This document shows positions 33,356 to 42,493 of a stretch of 64,000 nt of DNA, one piece after another. Origin of the DNA: Siphonobacter curvatus (GTDB lineage: Bacteria; Bacteroidota; Bacteroidia; Cytophagales; Spirosomataceae); NCBI RefSeq assembly GCF_002943425.1, contig NZ_PTRA01000001.1:1302001-1366000 (forward strand), read 5' to 3'. A program made the translations under genes and the position numbers. A model generated the notes under the pieces. The model worked only from the letters and a program-made list of their open reading frames with translations, made no database searches and was not told the origin of the DNA. Within the stretch, counting starts at the first letter, position 1; every line of letters begins with the position of its first letter.

Positions 33356-35728
33356 ATGAAATACGTATTCATTTTTTTGTCGCTAATCTGTCTTCAAACC
33401 TACGCCCAGGTTTCCCCCCGACAAATCGAGTCATTCAATAAAGACTGGACGTTCGTACTTGCGGATGTGCCCGAGGCCAGAGAAGTCCGTTTCCAGCATC
33501 CCCAAAGCCAGTCCGTCACCCTGCCCCACGATTGGAGTATCGGTGGGCAGTTTAGTAAAGATCACCTGACTACTACGCAGGGCGGAGCCTTACCGACGGG
33601 CATCGGCTGGTACCGGAAAACGTTTACCGTGCCCGTTACGGCTCAGGGAAAACGCGTGTCCATCGAATTCGACGGCGTACACCGCAACAGCGAAGTCTGG
33701 ATTAACGGGCACTCGCTGGGCGTTCGACCGAGTGGGTACAGCTCCTTTCAGTACGACTTGACGCCACATTTGAAATTCGGTACCGAACCCAACGTCATCG
33801 CCGTTCGCGTCGATAACTCCGTTCAGCCGAATTCCCGTTGGTACACGGGTTCCGGGATTTACCGTAATGTTCGGCTGGTCACCACTTCGTCCACGCACAT
33901 CCGTCCCTGGGCCGTATTCGTAACGACGCCGAACGTGACCGCTCAGCAGACCCAGGTGCAGGTACAGACGCAGGTCTCGGGTGGCGACCGACTGGTGCAA
34001 ACCATTCTGGACGCGACGGGGCAGGTAATCGCTACCCAACAGGCTAAAAATGTTCAGAAACCCATCCAGCTAACCCTTTCCAAACCGACTCGCTGGTCCA
34101 TCGAAAACCCGTATCTGTACACCTTGCGGACGCAGTTGTATCAGAATAATCAACTGGTGGATCAGGTGGAAACGCTTTTTGGGGTGCGGTCTTTTCGTTT
34201 CGATGCCAGCAAAGGCTTTTACCTGAACGATCAGCCGACGAAAATCCTGGGCGTATGCCTGCACCACGATCTTGGAGCCCTCGGAGCGGCCGTTCACGTG
34301 CGGGCCATGGAACGGCAACTGGAGCTGCTGAAAGCCATGGGCTGCAACGCCATCCGTACCTCGCACAATCCCCCCGCTCCGGAGTTTCTGGACTTGTGTG
34401 ACCGGATGGGTTTTCTGGTGATGGATGAAGCGTTTGATATGTGGAAGAAGAAAAAGTCCGCGAAAGATTATTCCATGTTTTGGGATCAGGAACATCGCCG
34501 GGATCTGGAAGATCTGGTGAAACGTGACCGTAATCACCCCTCCATCATCCTCTGGAGTATCGGCAATGAAATTCGCGAACAGTTTGATTCCACGGGTACT
34601 ACGATTGCAAAAGAGCTGGTACAGATCGTTAAAAACCTGGATACCAGCCGTCCGGTAACGTCGGCTTTGACGGAAAACATTCCTGAGAAAAACTTCATCT
34701 ATCAGTCGAAAGCCCTCGATATACTGGGCTTTAATTACAAGCACGAAGCCTACGCCGATCTGCCCAAAACCTTTCCCCATCAGCTTTTCCTGCCTTCCGA
34801 AACCGTTTCAGGCCTGCAAACCCGTGGCGACTATATCATGCCCTCGGACTCCCTGCAACTTTGGCCCCGCAGCGGCCGATCGAAACTGGTGGAGGGCAAT
34901 ATTGACTTTACGGCTTCGGCCTACGATAACGTGTTCGCGTACTGGGGTTCCACCCACGAAGACGTCTGGAAAGTCATCAAAAAATATCCCCATCTGGCGG
35001 GTTGTTTTGTCTGGTCTGGTTTCGATTTTCTGGGCGAACCGCACCCGTATCCCTGGCCCGCCCGCAGCTCGTACTACGGCATTATTGACCTGGCGGGTTT
35101 TCCGAAAGATGTGTACTACATGTATCAGTCGGAATGGACCAATACGCCGATGTTACACCTGTTTCCGCACTGGAACTGGGAGAAAACCCAGACCGTGGAC
35201 GTCTGGGCCTACTACAATCAGGCCGACGAAGTGGAACTGTTCCTGAACGGAAAATCACTCGGTACCCAAAAGAAAACGGACGAACGCCTGCACGTGCAAT
35301 GGCGGGTGAAGTACGAACCCGGAACCCTGAAAGCCATTTCCCGGAAAAACGGAAAAACGGTTCTGACGAAAGAAATCCACACCGCCGGAAAAGCCGCCCG
35401 TATCGAACTGGTAGCCGATCGGAAAGAGCTGAACGCTAACGGAAAAGATTTATCCTTCGTAACCGTTCGAATCCTGGATGAACAGGGAAATCTGGTACCG
35501 AATGCCGGGCATCTGGTGCACTTTGATGTCGAAGGCGAAGGAACGCTTGCGGGCGTTGACAACGGTTTTCCGGCGAGCACGGAACCCTTTCAGGCCTCGT
35601 ACCACCGGGCTTACAATGGCCTGTGTCTGGCGATCATTCGCACCCGTGAAAAAGCGGGAATCATTCGACTAAAAGCTTCCGCGGAAGGCTTGAAGGGGGC
35701 GGAAGTCGTGTTGCAGGTAAAAGAATAA
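33356..35728 (+). CDS. GH2 family hydrolase with C-terminal Big-like domains, 790 aa
   Basis: Exported GH2 enzyme of the beta-galactosidase/beta-glucuronidase type. After the signal (ending QTYAQ) come the jelly-roll domain (about 25-175, LPHDWSIGGQFSKDH, GIGWYRKTF, SGSGIYRNVRL), an Ig-like domain and the TIM barrel. The barrel has acid/base Glu405 in WSIGNEIREQ and nucleophile Glu482 in FLPSETVSG. The C-terminus holds DUF4982-like (VELFLNGKSLGTQKK) and Ig-like/invasin-type (IELVADRKELNANGKDLSFV) domains, common in Bacteroidota GH2 proteins. It differs strongly from the GH2 enzyme at 11.8 kb, so the two likely cut different beta-linked residues. A palindrome reaches to seven bases before its start and may affect its translation. 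Confidence 0.9.
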   Translation: MKYVFIFLSLICLQTYAQVSPRQIESFNKDWTFVLADVPEAREVRFQHPQSQSVTLPHDWSIGGQFSKDHLTTTQGGALPTGIGWYRKTFTVPVTAQGKRVSIEFDGVHRNSEVWINGHSLGVRPSGYSSFQYDLTPHLKFGTEPNVIAVRVDNSVQPNSRWYTGSGIYRNVRLVTTSSTHIRPWAVFVTTPNVTAQQTQVQVQTQVSGGDRLVQTILDATGQVIATQQAKNVQKPIQLTLSKPTRWSIENPYLYTLRTQLYQNNQLVDQVETLFGVRSFRFDASKGFYLNDQPTKILGVCLHHDLGALGAAVHVRAMERQLELLKAMGCNAIRTSHNPPAPEFLDLCDRMGFLVMDEAFDMWKKKKSAKDYSMFWDQEHRRDLEDLVKRDRNHPSIILWSIGNEIREQFDSTGTTIAKELVQIVKNLDTSRPVTSALTENIPEKNFIYQSKALDILGFNYKHEAYADLPKTFPHQLFLPSETVSGLQTRGDYIMPSDSLQLWPRSGRSKLVEGNIDFTASAYDNVFAYWGSTHEDVWKVIKKYPHLAGCFVWSGFDFLGEPHPYPWPARSSYYGIIDLAGFPKDVYYMYQSEWTNTPMLHLFPHWNWEKTQTVDVWAYYNQADEVELFLNGKSLGTQKKTDERLHVQWRVKYEPGTLKAISRKNGKTVLTKEIHTAGKAARIELVADRKELNANGKDLSFVTVRILDEQGNLVPNAGHLVHFDVEGEGTLAGVDNGFPASTEPFQASYHRAYNGLCLAIIRTREKAGIIRLKASAEGLKGAEVVLQVKE

Positions 35729-35833
35729 TACCGTTCTTTTCCAAGGAATAAAACTTAAAATCCGTCTTTCCCCTAAAGCGTTCGGGCCTTTAGAAAAGGC
35801 GAAGGTTTTGAGTTGATACCGTAATTTACTTGT

Positions 35834-38800
35834 ATGAGGCTTATCCGTTTTCCGAAGTTACTCTTCACTATATGCTGGCTCCTCAGCACGGCAGGCTTTG
35901 CCCAGTCGGGTAGCGGGTTGACGCAACTCGTGCCGAATCCGCCTTCATCGGCCAAACCCTGGGTATTCTGGTACTGGATGCAGGCGGGCGTTTCGAAAGC
36001 GGGCATTACGGCCGATCTGGAAGCCATGCAGGCGGCGGGGATTGGCGGAGCGTACCTGATGCCGATTCAGGGAGCGAAAAATCCACCCGTGTACACACCC
36101 GTGGCCGAACAACTCACGCCGCACTGGTGGGACCTGGTACGCCACGCCATGCAGGAAGCCAAGCGGCTGAAGCTGGAGATGGGTATGCACGTGAGCGATG
36201 GTTTTGCTCTGGCCGGAGGACCCTGGATTACGCCGGAATTATCGATGCAGAAAGTGGTATACGCCACAACGCAGGTGCGGGGGAATCAAAAATTTTCGGG
36301 CGTGTTGCCGCAACCGCCCACGCAGGAGAACTACTACAAGGACATTGCCGTATTCGCCATTCCCGCACCGCCTACGATTCTTTCCAAGCCAGTGATAACT
36401 TCCAGTCAAGCTGGGAATCATCCGCAGTTTTTGACCGATCCGGCCAACAAGCAGGCCTTTCGAAGCGATACTGTTTGCTGGATTCAGTACGCGTATGAGC
36501 AGCCCGTCACGGTTCGGTCGCTACTGGTGCGAACGCCCGGCAACAACGTGCAGGCCCATCGCCTGAAACTGGAAGCGAGTAACGATGGTAAAACCTTCCG
36601 ACCCGTGACGCAGCTACAGCCGCCCCGGCACGGCTGGCAGGATACCGACGCGGATGTCACCCACGCCATTCCGACGACTACGGCCCGGTATTTCCGTTTC
36701 ATTTCCGATAAAAAAGGATCGGAACCGGGTGCCGAAGACTTGGACGCGGCCAAGTGGAAACCTACCCTAAAGCTCACCGGACTGGAATTATCCGCCGAAC
36801 CCAAAATTCATCAGTACGAAGGAAAATCGGCTCTGGTCTGGCGGGTGAGTCCGCGTTCAACCGAACAGCAGCTTCCCCGGGAATTATGCGTTCCGCTGAA
36901 TAAAATCATTAACCTGACGGGTAAACTCAAGGCCGATGGTCGGCTGGACTGGCAGGCTCCCGCCGGTACCTGGACGATCATCCGGATGGGCCATACCTCC
37001 ACCGGACACACCAACGCTACCGCCGGAGCTGGCAAGGGACTGGAATGTGATAAATTCAACCCGCAGGCCATTACGCTGCAATTCAATCGCTGGTTCGGTG
37101 AGGCCCAGCGGCAGATTGGGCCGAGTAAAGACGTGCTGAAAGTACTGCACGTGGATAGCTGGGAATGCGGGAGTCAGAACTGGTCGGTCACGTTTCCGGC
37201 GGAATTTAAAAAACGCCGGGGCTACGATCTACTGCCGTACCTGCCCGTGCTGGCGGGGATTCCGCTGGTATCGGCCGAGACGTCCGAACAGGTGCTGTAC
37301 GACCTGCGGCGAACGGTAGCGGAACTGGTCGTGGACAAATTCTATACCACCCTGGCCGGACTAGCGAAACAGCACGGCGTACAGTTTTCAGCGGAAAGCG
37401 TGGCTCCGACGATGACGAGTGATGGACTGGCTCATTACCGGAAGGTCGATATTCCGATGGGCGAATTCTGGCTAAATAGTCCCACGCACGATAAACCCAA
37501 CGACATGCTCGACGCCACGTCGGCGGCTCACATTTATGGCAAAAATATTGTACAGGCCGAGGGCTTTACCACCGTTCGCATGGATTGGTCGGAGCATTCC
37601 GGCATGCTCAAAACCTTGCAGGATCGAAATTATGCCCTGGGAATCAATAAACTGGTCTATCACGTTTTCTCACACAATCCCTGGCTGGACCGCAAACCCG
37701 GCATGACGCTTGACGGTGTAGGACTGTACTTTCAACGCGATCAAACCTGGTGGAAACCCGGTCGGGCCTGGGTGGAGTACGCCCGGCGTTGCCAGACCTT
37801 ACTACAACTGGGAAAACCCGTGGCGGATATAGCCGTGTTTACGGGCGACGACTTGCCCCGGCGTTCGGTATTGCCCGACCGACTGGTAAACACCTTGCCG
37901 GGTATTTTCGGCAACGAGCGGGTGCAGAGCGAGGCCCGGCGACTAGCGAATGCGGGCGAACCCTTACGCGTCAAACCCCTGGGCGTATCGCATTCGGCCA
38001 ACATGGCGGATCCCGAACACTGGGTCGATCCCCTGCGGGGCTACGCCTACGACTCATTCAGTGCCGATGCGTTGACCCGACTGGCTACCGTAAGCGATTC
38101 CAACGTACGTTTTGCTCCGGGTACGGCGTATCGGATTCTGGTCGTTCCCGGCCGGCATCCACTAAACGTAAATCAGCCTTTTGTAACGCCCGAAACGGCC
38201 AGCAAGCTAGTTGCTCTGGCGAAAGCCGGAGCCACGGTGCTGATCGAAGATCAGGCTTTTTTTGCCGCCGGAAAAGGGGCGAAGGAGGTTAGCAATGAAT
38301 TATGGGAGGGGCGTTTTGAAATGGAAAATGGACTGGTTGCCAAGACGTTAGGCAAAGGCCGGGTCATTCAATTGCCATATGAACTGGAATCTTTCGCGTC
38401 GCTGGGGATTGAACGGGATGTAGCGTTCACAGAAACGAACGGTTCGTACGCTAAAGACCTCGCCTGGACGCATCGTCGCAGTGCTGATATGGATCTGTAT
38501 TTTATTGGAAATCAGCAGGAAAAAGTACGGGAAATTACGGCTTCTTTTCGGGTGCGGGGCAAACAACCGGAACTATACGATGCCGTCACCGACGAACTCC
38601 TGAACGCCGATCAGTGGCGAATGCACCCAAACCGGACGGAGGTAACGCTTCGTCTGGAGCCCAACGCTTCGGTATTCGTCATTTTCCGGAAACCGACGAA
38701 GCAAAGCGAAGGTACGGGTCAGGTGGCAAAGGAACCGCAACGCGTGCAAACCCTGTCGCAACCCTGGCAGGTCCAGTTTGATCCGGCGTTCGGTGGCCCC

Positions 38801-39214
38801 GCCCAACCCCAAACTTTCGCTACACTTAGCGATTGGAGTCAGCACGCGGACTCGTCCATTCGGTACTATTCGGGCACGGCTACGTATACGCAAACCTTTC
38901 AGTGGTCAGATCAAAAAGGTCGCTACTGGCTGGATTTGGGAAAAGTAGCCAATATGGCTGAGGTGAAGCTTAATGGCCAATCCTGTGGCGTAGCATGGAC
39001 ATTTCCGTACCGCGTTGAACTCACATCGTATCTCAAAGCCGGAGAAAATCAATTGCAAATCGAAGTGAGTAATACCTGGGCGAATCGGCTCATGGGAGAC
39101 CATCAGTTGCCCGAAAAACAACGCATCACTACTACTACCGCCCCGTACCGACTGGAGGGCAGACCGTTGCTGGAGGCGGGCTTGCGGGGACCAGTACAGA
39201 TTATCACTCGCTAG
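35834..39214 (+). CDS. GH106 alpha-L-rhamnosidase
   Basis: Large exported enzyme (1126 aa) with the GH106 opening KPWVFWYWMQAGVSKAGITADLEAMQAAGIGG (about residues 36-67), which begins its TIM barrel. Interspersed beta-sandwich domains follow (about 190-350), and the C-terminal jelly-roll resembles GH2 sugar-binding domains (RYWLDLGKVANMAEVKLNG, then SNTWANRLMGDH). Candidate catalytic acids are Glu444 in VDSWECGSQNW and Glu521 in FSAESVAPT. A characterised GH106 enzyme removes rhamnose from an RG-II side chain (established knowledge), which fits the locus. The gene is the last of the continuous + strand run. Confidence 0.9.
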   Translation: MRLIRFPKLLFTICWLLSTAGFAQSGSGLTQLVPNPPSSAKPWVFWYWMQAGVSKAGITADLEAMQAAGIGGAYLMPIQGAKNPPVYTPVAEQLTPHWWDLVRHAMQEAKRLKLEMGMHVSDGFALAGGPWITPELSMQKVVYATTQVRGNQKFSGVLPQPPTQENYYKDIAVFAIPAPPTILSKPVITSSQAGNHPQFLTDPANKQAFRSDTVCWIQYAYEQPVTVRSLLVRTPGNNVQAHRLKLEASNDGKTFRPVTQLQPPRHGWQDTDADVTHAIPTTTARYFRFISDKKGSEPGAEDLDAAKWKPTLKLTGLELSAEPKIHQYEGKSALVWRVSPRSTEQQLPRELCVPLNKIINLTGKLKADGRLDWQAPAGTWTIIRMGHTSTGHTNATAGAGKGLECDKFNPQAITLQFNRWFGEAQRQIGPSKDVLKVLHVDSWECGSQNWSVTFPAEFKKRRGYDLLPYLPVLAGIPLVSAETSEQVLYDLRRTVAELVVDKFYTTLAGLAKQHGVQFSAESVAPTMTSDGLAHYRKVDIPMGEFWLNSPTHDKPNDMLDATSAAHIYGKNIVQAEGFTTVRMDWSEHSGMLKTLQDRNYALGINKLVYHVFSHNPWLDRKPGMTLDGVGLYFQRDQTWWKPGRAWVEYARRCQTLLQLGKPVADIAVFTGDDLPRRSVLPDRLVNTLPGIFGNERVQSEARRLANAGEPLRVKPLGVSHSANMADPEHWVDPLRGYAYDSFSADALTRLATVSDSNVRFAPGTAYRILVVPGRHPLNVNQPFVTPETASKLVALAKAGATVLIEDQAFFAAGKGAKEVSNELWEGRFEMENGLVAKTLGKGRVIQLPYELESFASLGIERDVAFTETNGSYAKDLAWTHRRSADMDLYFIGNQQEKVREITASFRVRGKQPELYDAVTDELLNADQWRMHPNRTEVTLRLEPNASVFVIFRKPTKQSEGTGQVAKEPQRVQTLSQPWQVQFDPAFGGPAQPQTFATLSDWSQHADSSIRYYSGTATYTQTFQWSDQKGRYWLDLGKVANMAEVKLNGQSCGVAWTFPYRVELTSYLKAGENQLQIEVSNTWANRLMGDHQLPEKQRITTTTAPYRLEGRPLLEAGLRGPVQIITR

Positions 39215-39302
39215 GGATTGTCTGAAACGTTCACTACGGGAGATCAGCGATCGATTTAATAACGTTTCTTCGTGAGGCCTCTATTTGCTTTGTGGCTAAG
39301 AG

Positions 39303-39860
39303 TTAAACGTTACTGGCAAAGTCAAATTTTCGAAGCGGTTCCCACTGCTTGCCCGTGTGTTGCAACAGCCAGAGGGCATCTAAAGGCATGCGAGTGGAAA
39401 AGGATTCCTGCTCAAAATAGGGCCAGGCCTGTTCAAACTGACTGCGACTCAGGTCCCGGTACGCAATGGTTAGGTGCGGTGTGAATACGGGATGGATAGG
39501 TGGCAGGGATACTTGCAGGGTTTCCCGCACAAATGCATCGAGTGCAAGATAGTGTTGCTCCATGCGTTCCGTCTTTTCAACGGCTACGTAAATCACGTGC
39601 CCCCGCTTGGTGGAAAAATACCCGAAATCAGTCAGCTGAATAGATTCGGACTGAAAGCTTCTCAAGAAAGATTCCAACTGTTCTTCCAACGACGAGCTAG
39701 ATACGTTTTCGGGCAAGGTAAATGGACTGACGTAGGTGATATGCGGTAGTACCCGCAAGCCCCGAACACTGCCGTAGTGCTCGGCTACGTAGCGTTTATA
39801 CACCCAGATGGGCTCAGCAATCGATTCGGGCGGCAGAGCGGCAATGAGATAACGGGGCAT
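39303..39860 (-). CDS. 2'-5' RNA ligase-like 2H phosphoesterase
   Basis: Cytoplasmic 185-residue protein with the two HxT/S motifs that define the 2H superfamily: His40 in LPHITYVSPF and His129 in TPHLTIAYR, spaced as usual. Members open or form 2'-5' or cyclic phosphodiester bonds in RNA or nucleotides; the physiological substrate is usually unknown. It is divergent in orientation from the PUL that ends just before it and marks the boundary of the carbohydrate locus. Nothing in the neighbourhood points to a particular RNA. Confidence 0.88.
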   Translation of the reverse strand: MPRYLIAALPPESIAEPIWVYKRYVAEHYGSVRGLRVLPHITYVSPFTLPENVSSSSLEEQLESFLRSFQSESIQLTDFGYFSTKRGHVIYVAVEKTERMEQHYLALDAFVRETLQVSLPPIHPVFTPHLTIAYRDLSRSQFEQAWPYFEQESFSTRMPLDALWLLQHTGKQWEPLRKFDFASNV

Positions 39861-39971
39861 GGCTGAGAAATATAGTTTGTTGAAGTAAGGGAACGTATAT
39901 TCGTAATAAACAAAAAGACAGTTTAAAAAAACTTAAATAATACATCAAACATACTTAGGATATTTACTTTG

Positions 39972-39990
39972 CTTCGCACACAGTGCGAAG
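39972..39990. repeat. Short hairpin in the spacer before an unknown secreted protein
   Basis: CTTCGCAC-ACA-GTGCGAAG, a perfect 8-bp stem. The surrounding 280-bp spacer is otherwise AT-rich and without a gene. It could be the operator of a dimeric regulator or a small terminator for the leftward gene; there is no T-run. Confidence 0.4.
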
Positions 39991-40143
39991 TCTTCAAAAA
40001 TAGCAAAAGTACCAGACTAGGGCGTAAGCGAAAGAACATACTGAGGTTTTTAGACTGCTGGACTACAGGTTTAACCAAAGGATATCTGGCCGTATAAATG
40101 TACTCGATTCGCTAATCCTCAATACCTTTTAAACCCTAAAACG

Positions 40144-40743
40144 ATGAAATGCATTTTTTGCGTAGTATTTACTTTTATAGCTACAGCCGTGTATGGACAA
40201 ATGCCTAAAGAGGGTGCTGGAAAAGCGATTAACCCATCGATCCCAGTACTTCCGGATACGGTGTTTCGGGTAATTCATCTGGACCAATCCGTAAAACTAA
40301 AAAATCAAAATCTGGCTGTTTTTGTAAATGATCAATTTGCAGGAAATATTCCCGTCGCAGGTATACCACCTCAACAAATAGAAAGCTTAACGGTTGAGCA
40401 TAAAAAAATACAGATGAAGGGAATCGATTATGAGCATCAGCTATATATCAAGACCAAAAGTACATACAAACCTAATCTTATTTCCTTAAGTGATTTGAAA
40501 TCCAAATATACCGATCTACGCAATAAGCCAGCTGTTTTCAGTATAGATGGAGAAGTTTGTACTTCTGATTATTCTGAATACTTTATTGATGAAAGCAATC
40601 TGCTTCGGATCATTATTGATCGTATTTCAGACAAAAAAGAAAAGACAAATATTGTCTTAATTAAAATATTAAGTAAAAATCCGGAAAATATTAAAAAAGT
40701 AAAGCAGATACGAATCAGGGGCCAAGAAGCTTACTCTCGCTAA
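40144..40743 (+). CDS. Secreted protein of unknown function, AT-rich
   Basis: 199 residues with a Sec signal (CVVFTFIATAVYGQ). The mature part contains a segment reminiscent of small TonB-plug or secretin-like folds (FRVIHLDQSVKLKN, LAVFVNDQF, IPPQQIESLTVEH; later PAVFSIDGE), but I cannot assign a family. The gene is visibly AT-richer than the PUL genes around it (runs of AAA/ATT codons, few C/G third bases), suggesting different ancestry or relaxed selection. It stands alone with no co-directional partner close by and is followed by a cluster of palindromes. Confidence 0.65.
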   Translation: MKCIFCVVFTFIATAVYGQMPKEGAGKAINPSIPVLPDTVFRVIHLDQSVKLKNQNLAVFVNDQFAGNIPVAGIPPQQIESLTVEHKKIQMKGIDYEHQLYIKTKSTYKPNLISLSDLKSKYTDLRNKPAVFSIDGEVCTSDYSEYFIDESNLLRIIIDRISDKKEKTNIVLIKILSKNPENIKKVKQIRIRGQEAYSR

Positions 40744-40750
40744 TTGTGTA

Positions 40751-40870
40751 AACGGATTAAAATCCGTTCTTAGCGAATGTGCCGAGCCTACAGCTCTGTT
40801 TCGTCAGGAGTGTGGCATTGAAGAGCCGTAGGCTCGGCCTATTTTGTAAGGTTGGGCTTTAACCCAACCC
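40751..40870. repeat. Cluster of three palindromes
   Basis: Within 120 bases: AACGGATT-AA-AATCCGTT (40751-40768), a longer inverted repeat GCCGAGCCTACAGCTC/GAGCCGTAGGCTCGGC (40781-40796 with 40823-40838, one mismatch), and GTTGGG-CTTTAA-CCCAAC (40851-40868). Each has the layout of the REP-like units elsewhere but a different arm sequence. Confidence 0.6.
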
Positions 40871-40945
40871 CCTCAGCTTAAAGTATAAATTAAGCCGAAA
40901 TTAAACGTACCTTGCTGTATCAGTAAGCGAAAATCTTCAATCGGT

Positions 40946-41309
40946 ATGAAAAGCACCGCACCGGCCAGCATCGATGAATACATCGCCGGCTTTCCCGACG
41001 ACGTTCAGGCGATTCTCCAGCATAATTCGTGCGGTAGTGAAAAAAGCCGCTCCGGAAGCCGAAGAAACGATCAAATACGCCATGCCGACGTTTACCCTGA
41101 ATGGAAATCTAGTGCATTTTGCGGCTTACAAAAATCATATCGGCTTTTATCCGACACCTTCGGGTATTAGTACCTTCGAAGCCGAACTTGCTCCGTATAA
41201 AAAAGCGAAAGGTTCTGCCCAGTTTCCCCTTACCCAACCCATTCCCTACGAGCTGATTGAGAAAATGGTACGGTTGCGGGTACAGGAAAATAGGGTGAAA
41301 GGAGAATAA
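40946..41309 (+). pseudogene. DUF1801 (YdhG-like) protein interrupted by a +1 frameshift
   Basis: The first frame gives STAPASIDEYIAGFPDDVQAILQ (from the ATG), the normal start of DUF1801 proteins, then becomes nonsense. A second frame picks up IRAVVKKAAPEAEETIKYAMPTF and continues through FAAYKNHIGFYPTPSG to the expected C-terminus. The join lies at 41021-41024, where one extra base (CATA before ATTCGT) breaks the frame. With one base removed, a normal protein of about 120 residues results. Either the gene is inactivated or the base is an assembly error; the rest of the sequence is so well preserved that decay, if real, is recent. Confidence 0.8.
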
Positions 41310-41408
41310 CCTCACGCGTAAATGCTAAGGCAAATAGCTCACTTCTAAATCATAAACAGGGGAGAATCGAACGAAATTCCGTGCTAAACTCAATCCTTTT
41401 CTACGCTT

Positions 41409-41843
41409 ATGAAAGTACTTGTACTGGGATTACTGGCTTGGTTTACTGTCGCTTGTCAGCCAGATGCTGAAAAAAAGAAGATGCCTGAAAACGAAACCAT
41501 CGCCCGGCAGGTATACGAACGTTTCAACGCCCATGACTGGGAAGGGATGGCGGCTCTCTACAGCGATTCTACCGAATTCAAAGATCCGGCCTTTGGTACG
41601 AAAGCCGTGATGCAATCCCGAAAGCAAATCGTTGAAAAGTACGCCGCCATGCACAAGGAAACGCCGGATATTCACGATGAAATTACGGGTGTGTACCCTT
41701 CCGGTGATAAACGGGTAATTGTTGAATTTGTATCCTCCGGCTCCATGCCCGACGGCAACAAATGGGAGTTACCCATTTGTACCGTTTTTACGATTGAAAA
41801 GGGAAAAATTATAAAGGATTATACGTATTACGATCAGGAATAA
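41409..41843 (+). CDS. SnoaL/NTF2-like lipoprotein
   Basis: 144 residues. A lipoprotein signal (LLAWFTVAC, Cys16) is followed by a cone-shaped NTF2/SnoaL-like domain: ETIARQVYERFNAHDWEGMAALYSD (helix and first strand), then VIVEFVSSGSMPDG and a final ICTVFTIEKGKIIKDYTYYD strand pair. Proteins of this group are polyketide-cyclase-like or ligand-binding, and most Bacteroidota members have no known role. Single gene, no clear operon. Confidence 0.8.
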   Translation: MKVLVLGLLAWFTVACQPDAEKKKMPENETIARQVYERFNAHDWEGMAALYSDSTEFKDPAFGTKAVMQSRKQIVEKYAAMHKETPDIHDEITGVYPSGDKRVIVEFVSSGSMPDGNKWELPICTVFTIEKGKIIKDYTYYDQE

Positions 41844-41904
41844 AAGCACGTTTCATAAAACGATAGAATTCCAATACGTTTAATCCGAAGCGTGGTGAAA
41901 GCCG

Positions 41905-42493
41905 TTATTTACTCAGCTTAACAGTCGGAATCTTCAGGCTAATCATCTCATTGATAAAAGCCACCCGGTCGTTTTTCAAGCGATTCAGGAACGCAGTGAT
42001 CTCGTTGTCATACGCCCGCTTGGAGTACGCACAAACCTGAACACCCGGTTGATTCGGATGAATTTCAACCCGTTGGTATCGATAGACATTGAATTCGACC
42101 GTACTTAACTCGTTTCCTTGGCTTTCACTAAGAATAAAATCAACGATAAATTCTTTTCCGTCAGGACTTTCGCTGACCACGTAATTACACGTAGGATCTG
42201 TTTTTTTTGCGATTTTCTAATTCCTTTACTTTCTGACTTACTGCTGCTTTTACTTCAACGTTTTTATCAAGCAGATAAAACGTGATCATCTGGTTAAATT
42301 TTTCCGGGGTTTCGCTCGCGGGCAAGTATTCCTGAATGTAATAAAAATCGTTTGGCTTAGCGGTCCAGGCCAGTTTGAATTGGGTTTGATTGAAGGTAAA
42401 CGGGCCTTTAATCCCTATTCTCTCAATGGGATCAATACTGAAACTGCTAAACACTAAAACAATGAAGGCTAAACAAAAAAGTCGGGAAAGCAT
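41905..42493 (-). pseudogene. Small exported protein of unknown family split by a frameshift at an A8 tract
   Basis: The 5' part starts at an ATG giving a signal peptide (LSRLFCLAFIVLVFSSFS) and runs through FKLAWTAKPNDFYYIQEYLP and FNQMITFYLLDKN to KVKELENRKK, then stops shortly after a run of eight A (coding strand; eight T at 42201-42208 on +). If one A is dropped, translation continues TDPTCNYVVSESPDGKEFIVDFILSES and on to the natural end of the second frame. The two halves form one compact protein of about 195 residues. An A8 run is a classic slippage site, so this could be sequencing error, mutation, or switchable expression. No family recognised. Confidence 0.7.

Noticed and set aside
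34070-34780. 236-codon minus-strand frame opposite GH2
   Set aside because: Antisense shadow lying over the GH2 TIM barrel.
39474-39749. 91-codon plus-strand frame within the 2H phosphoesterase gene
   Set aside because: Antisense to a gene with both HxT motifs.
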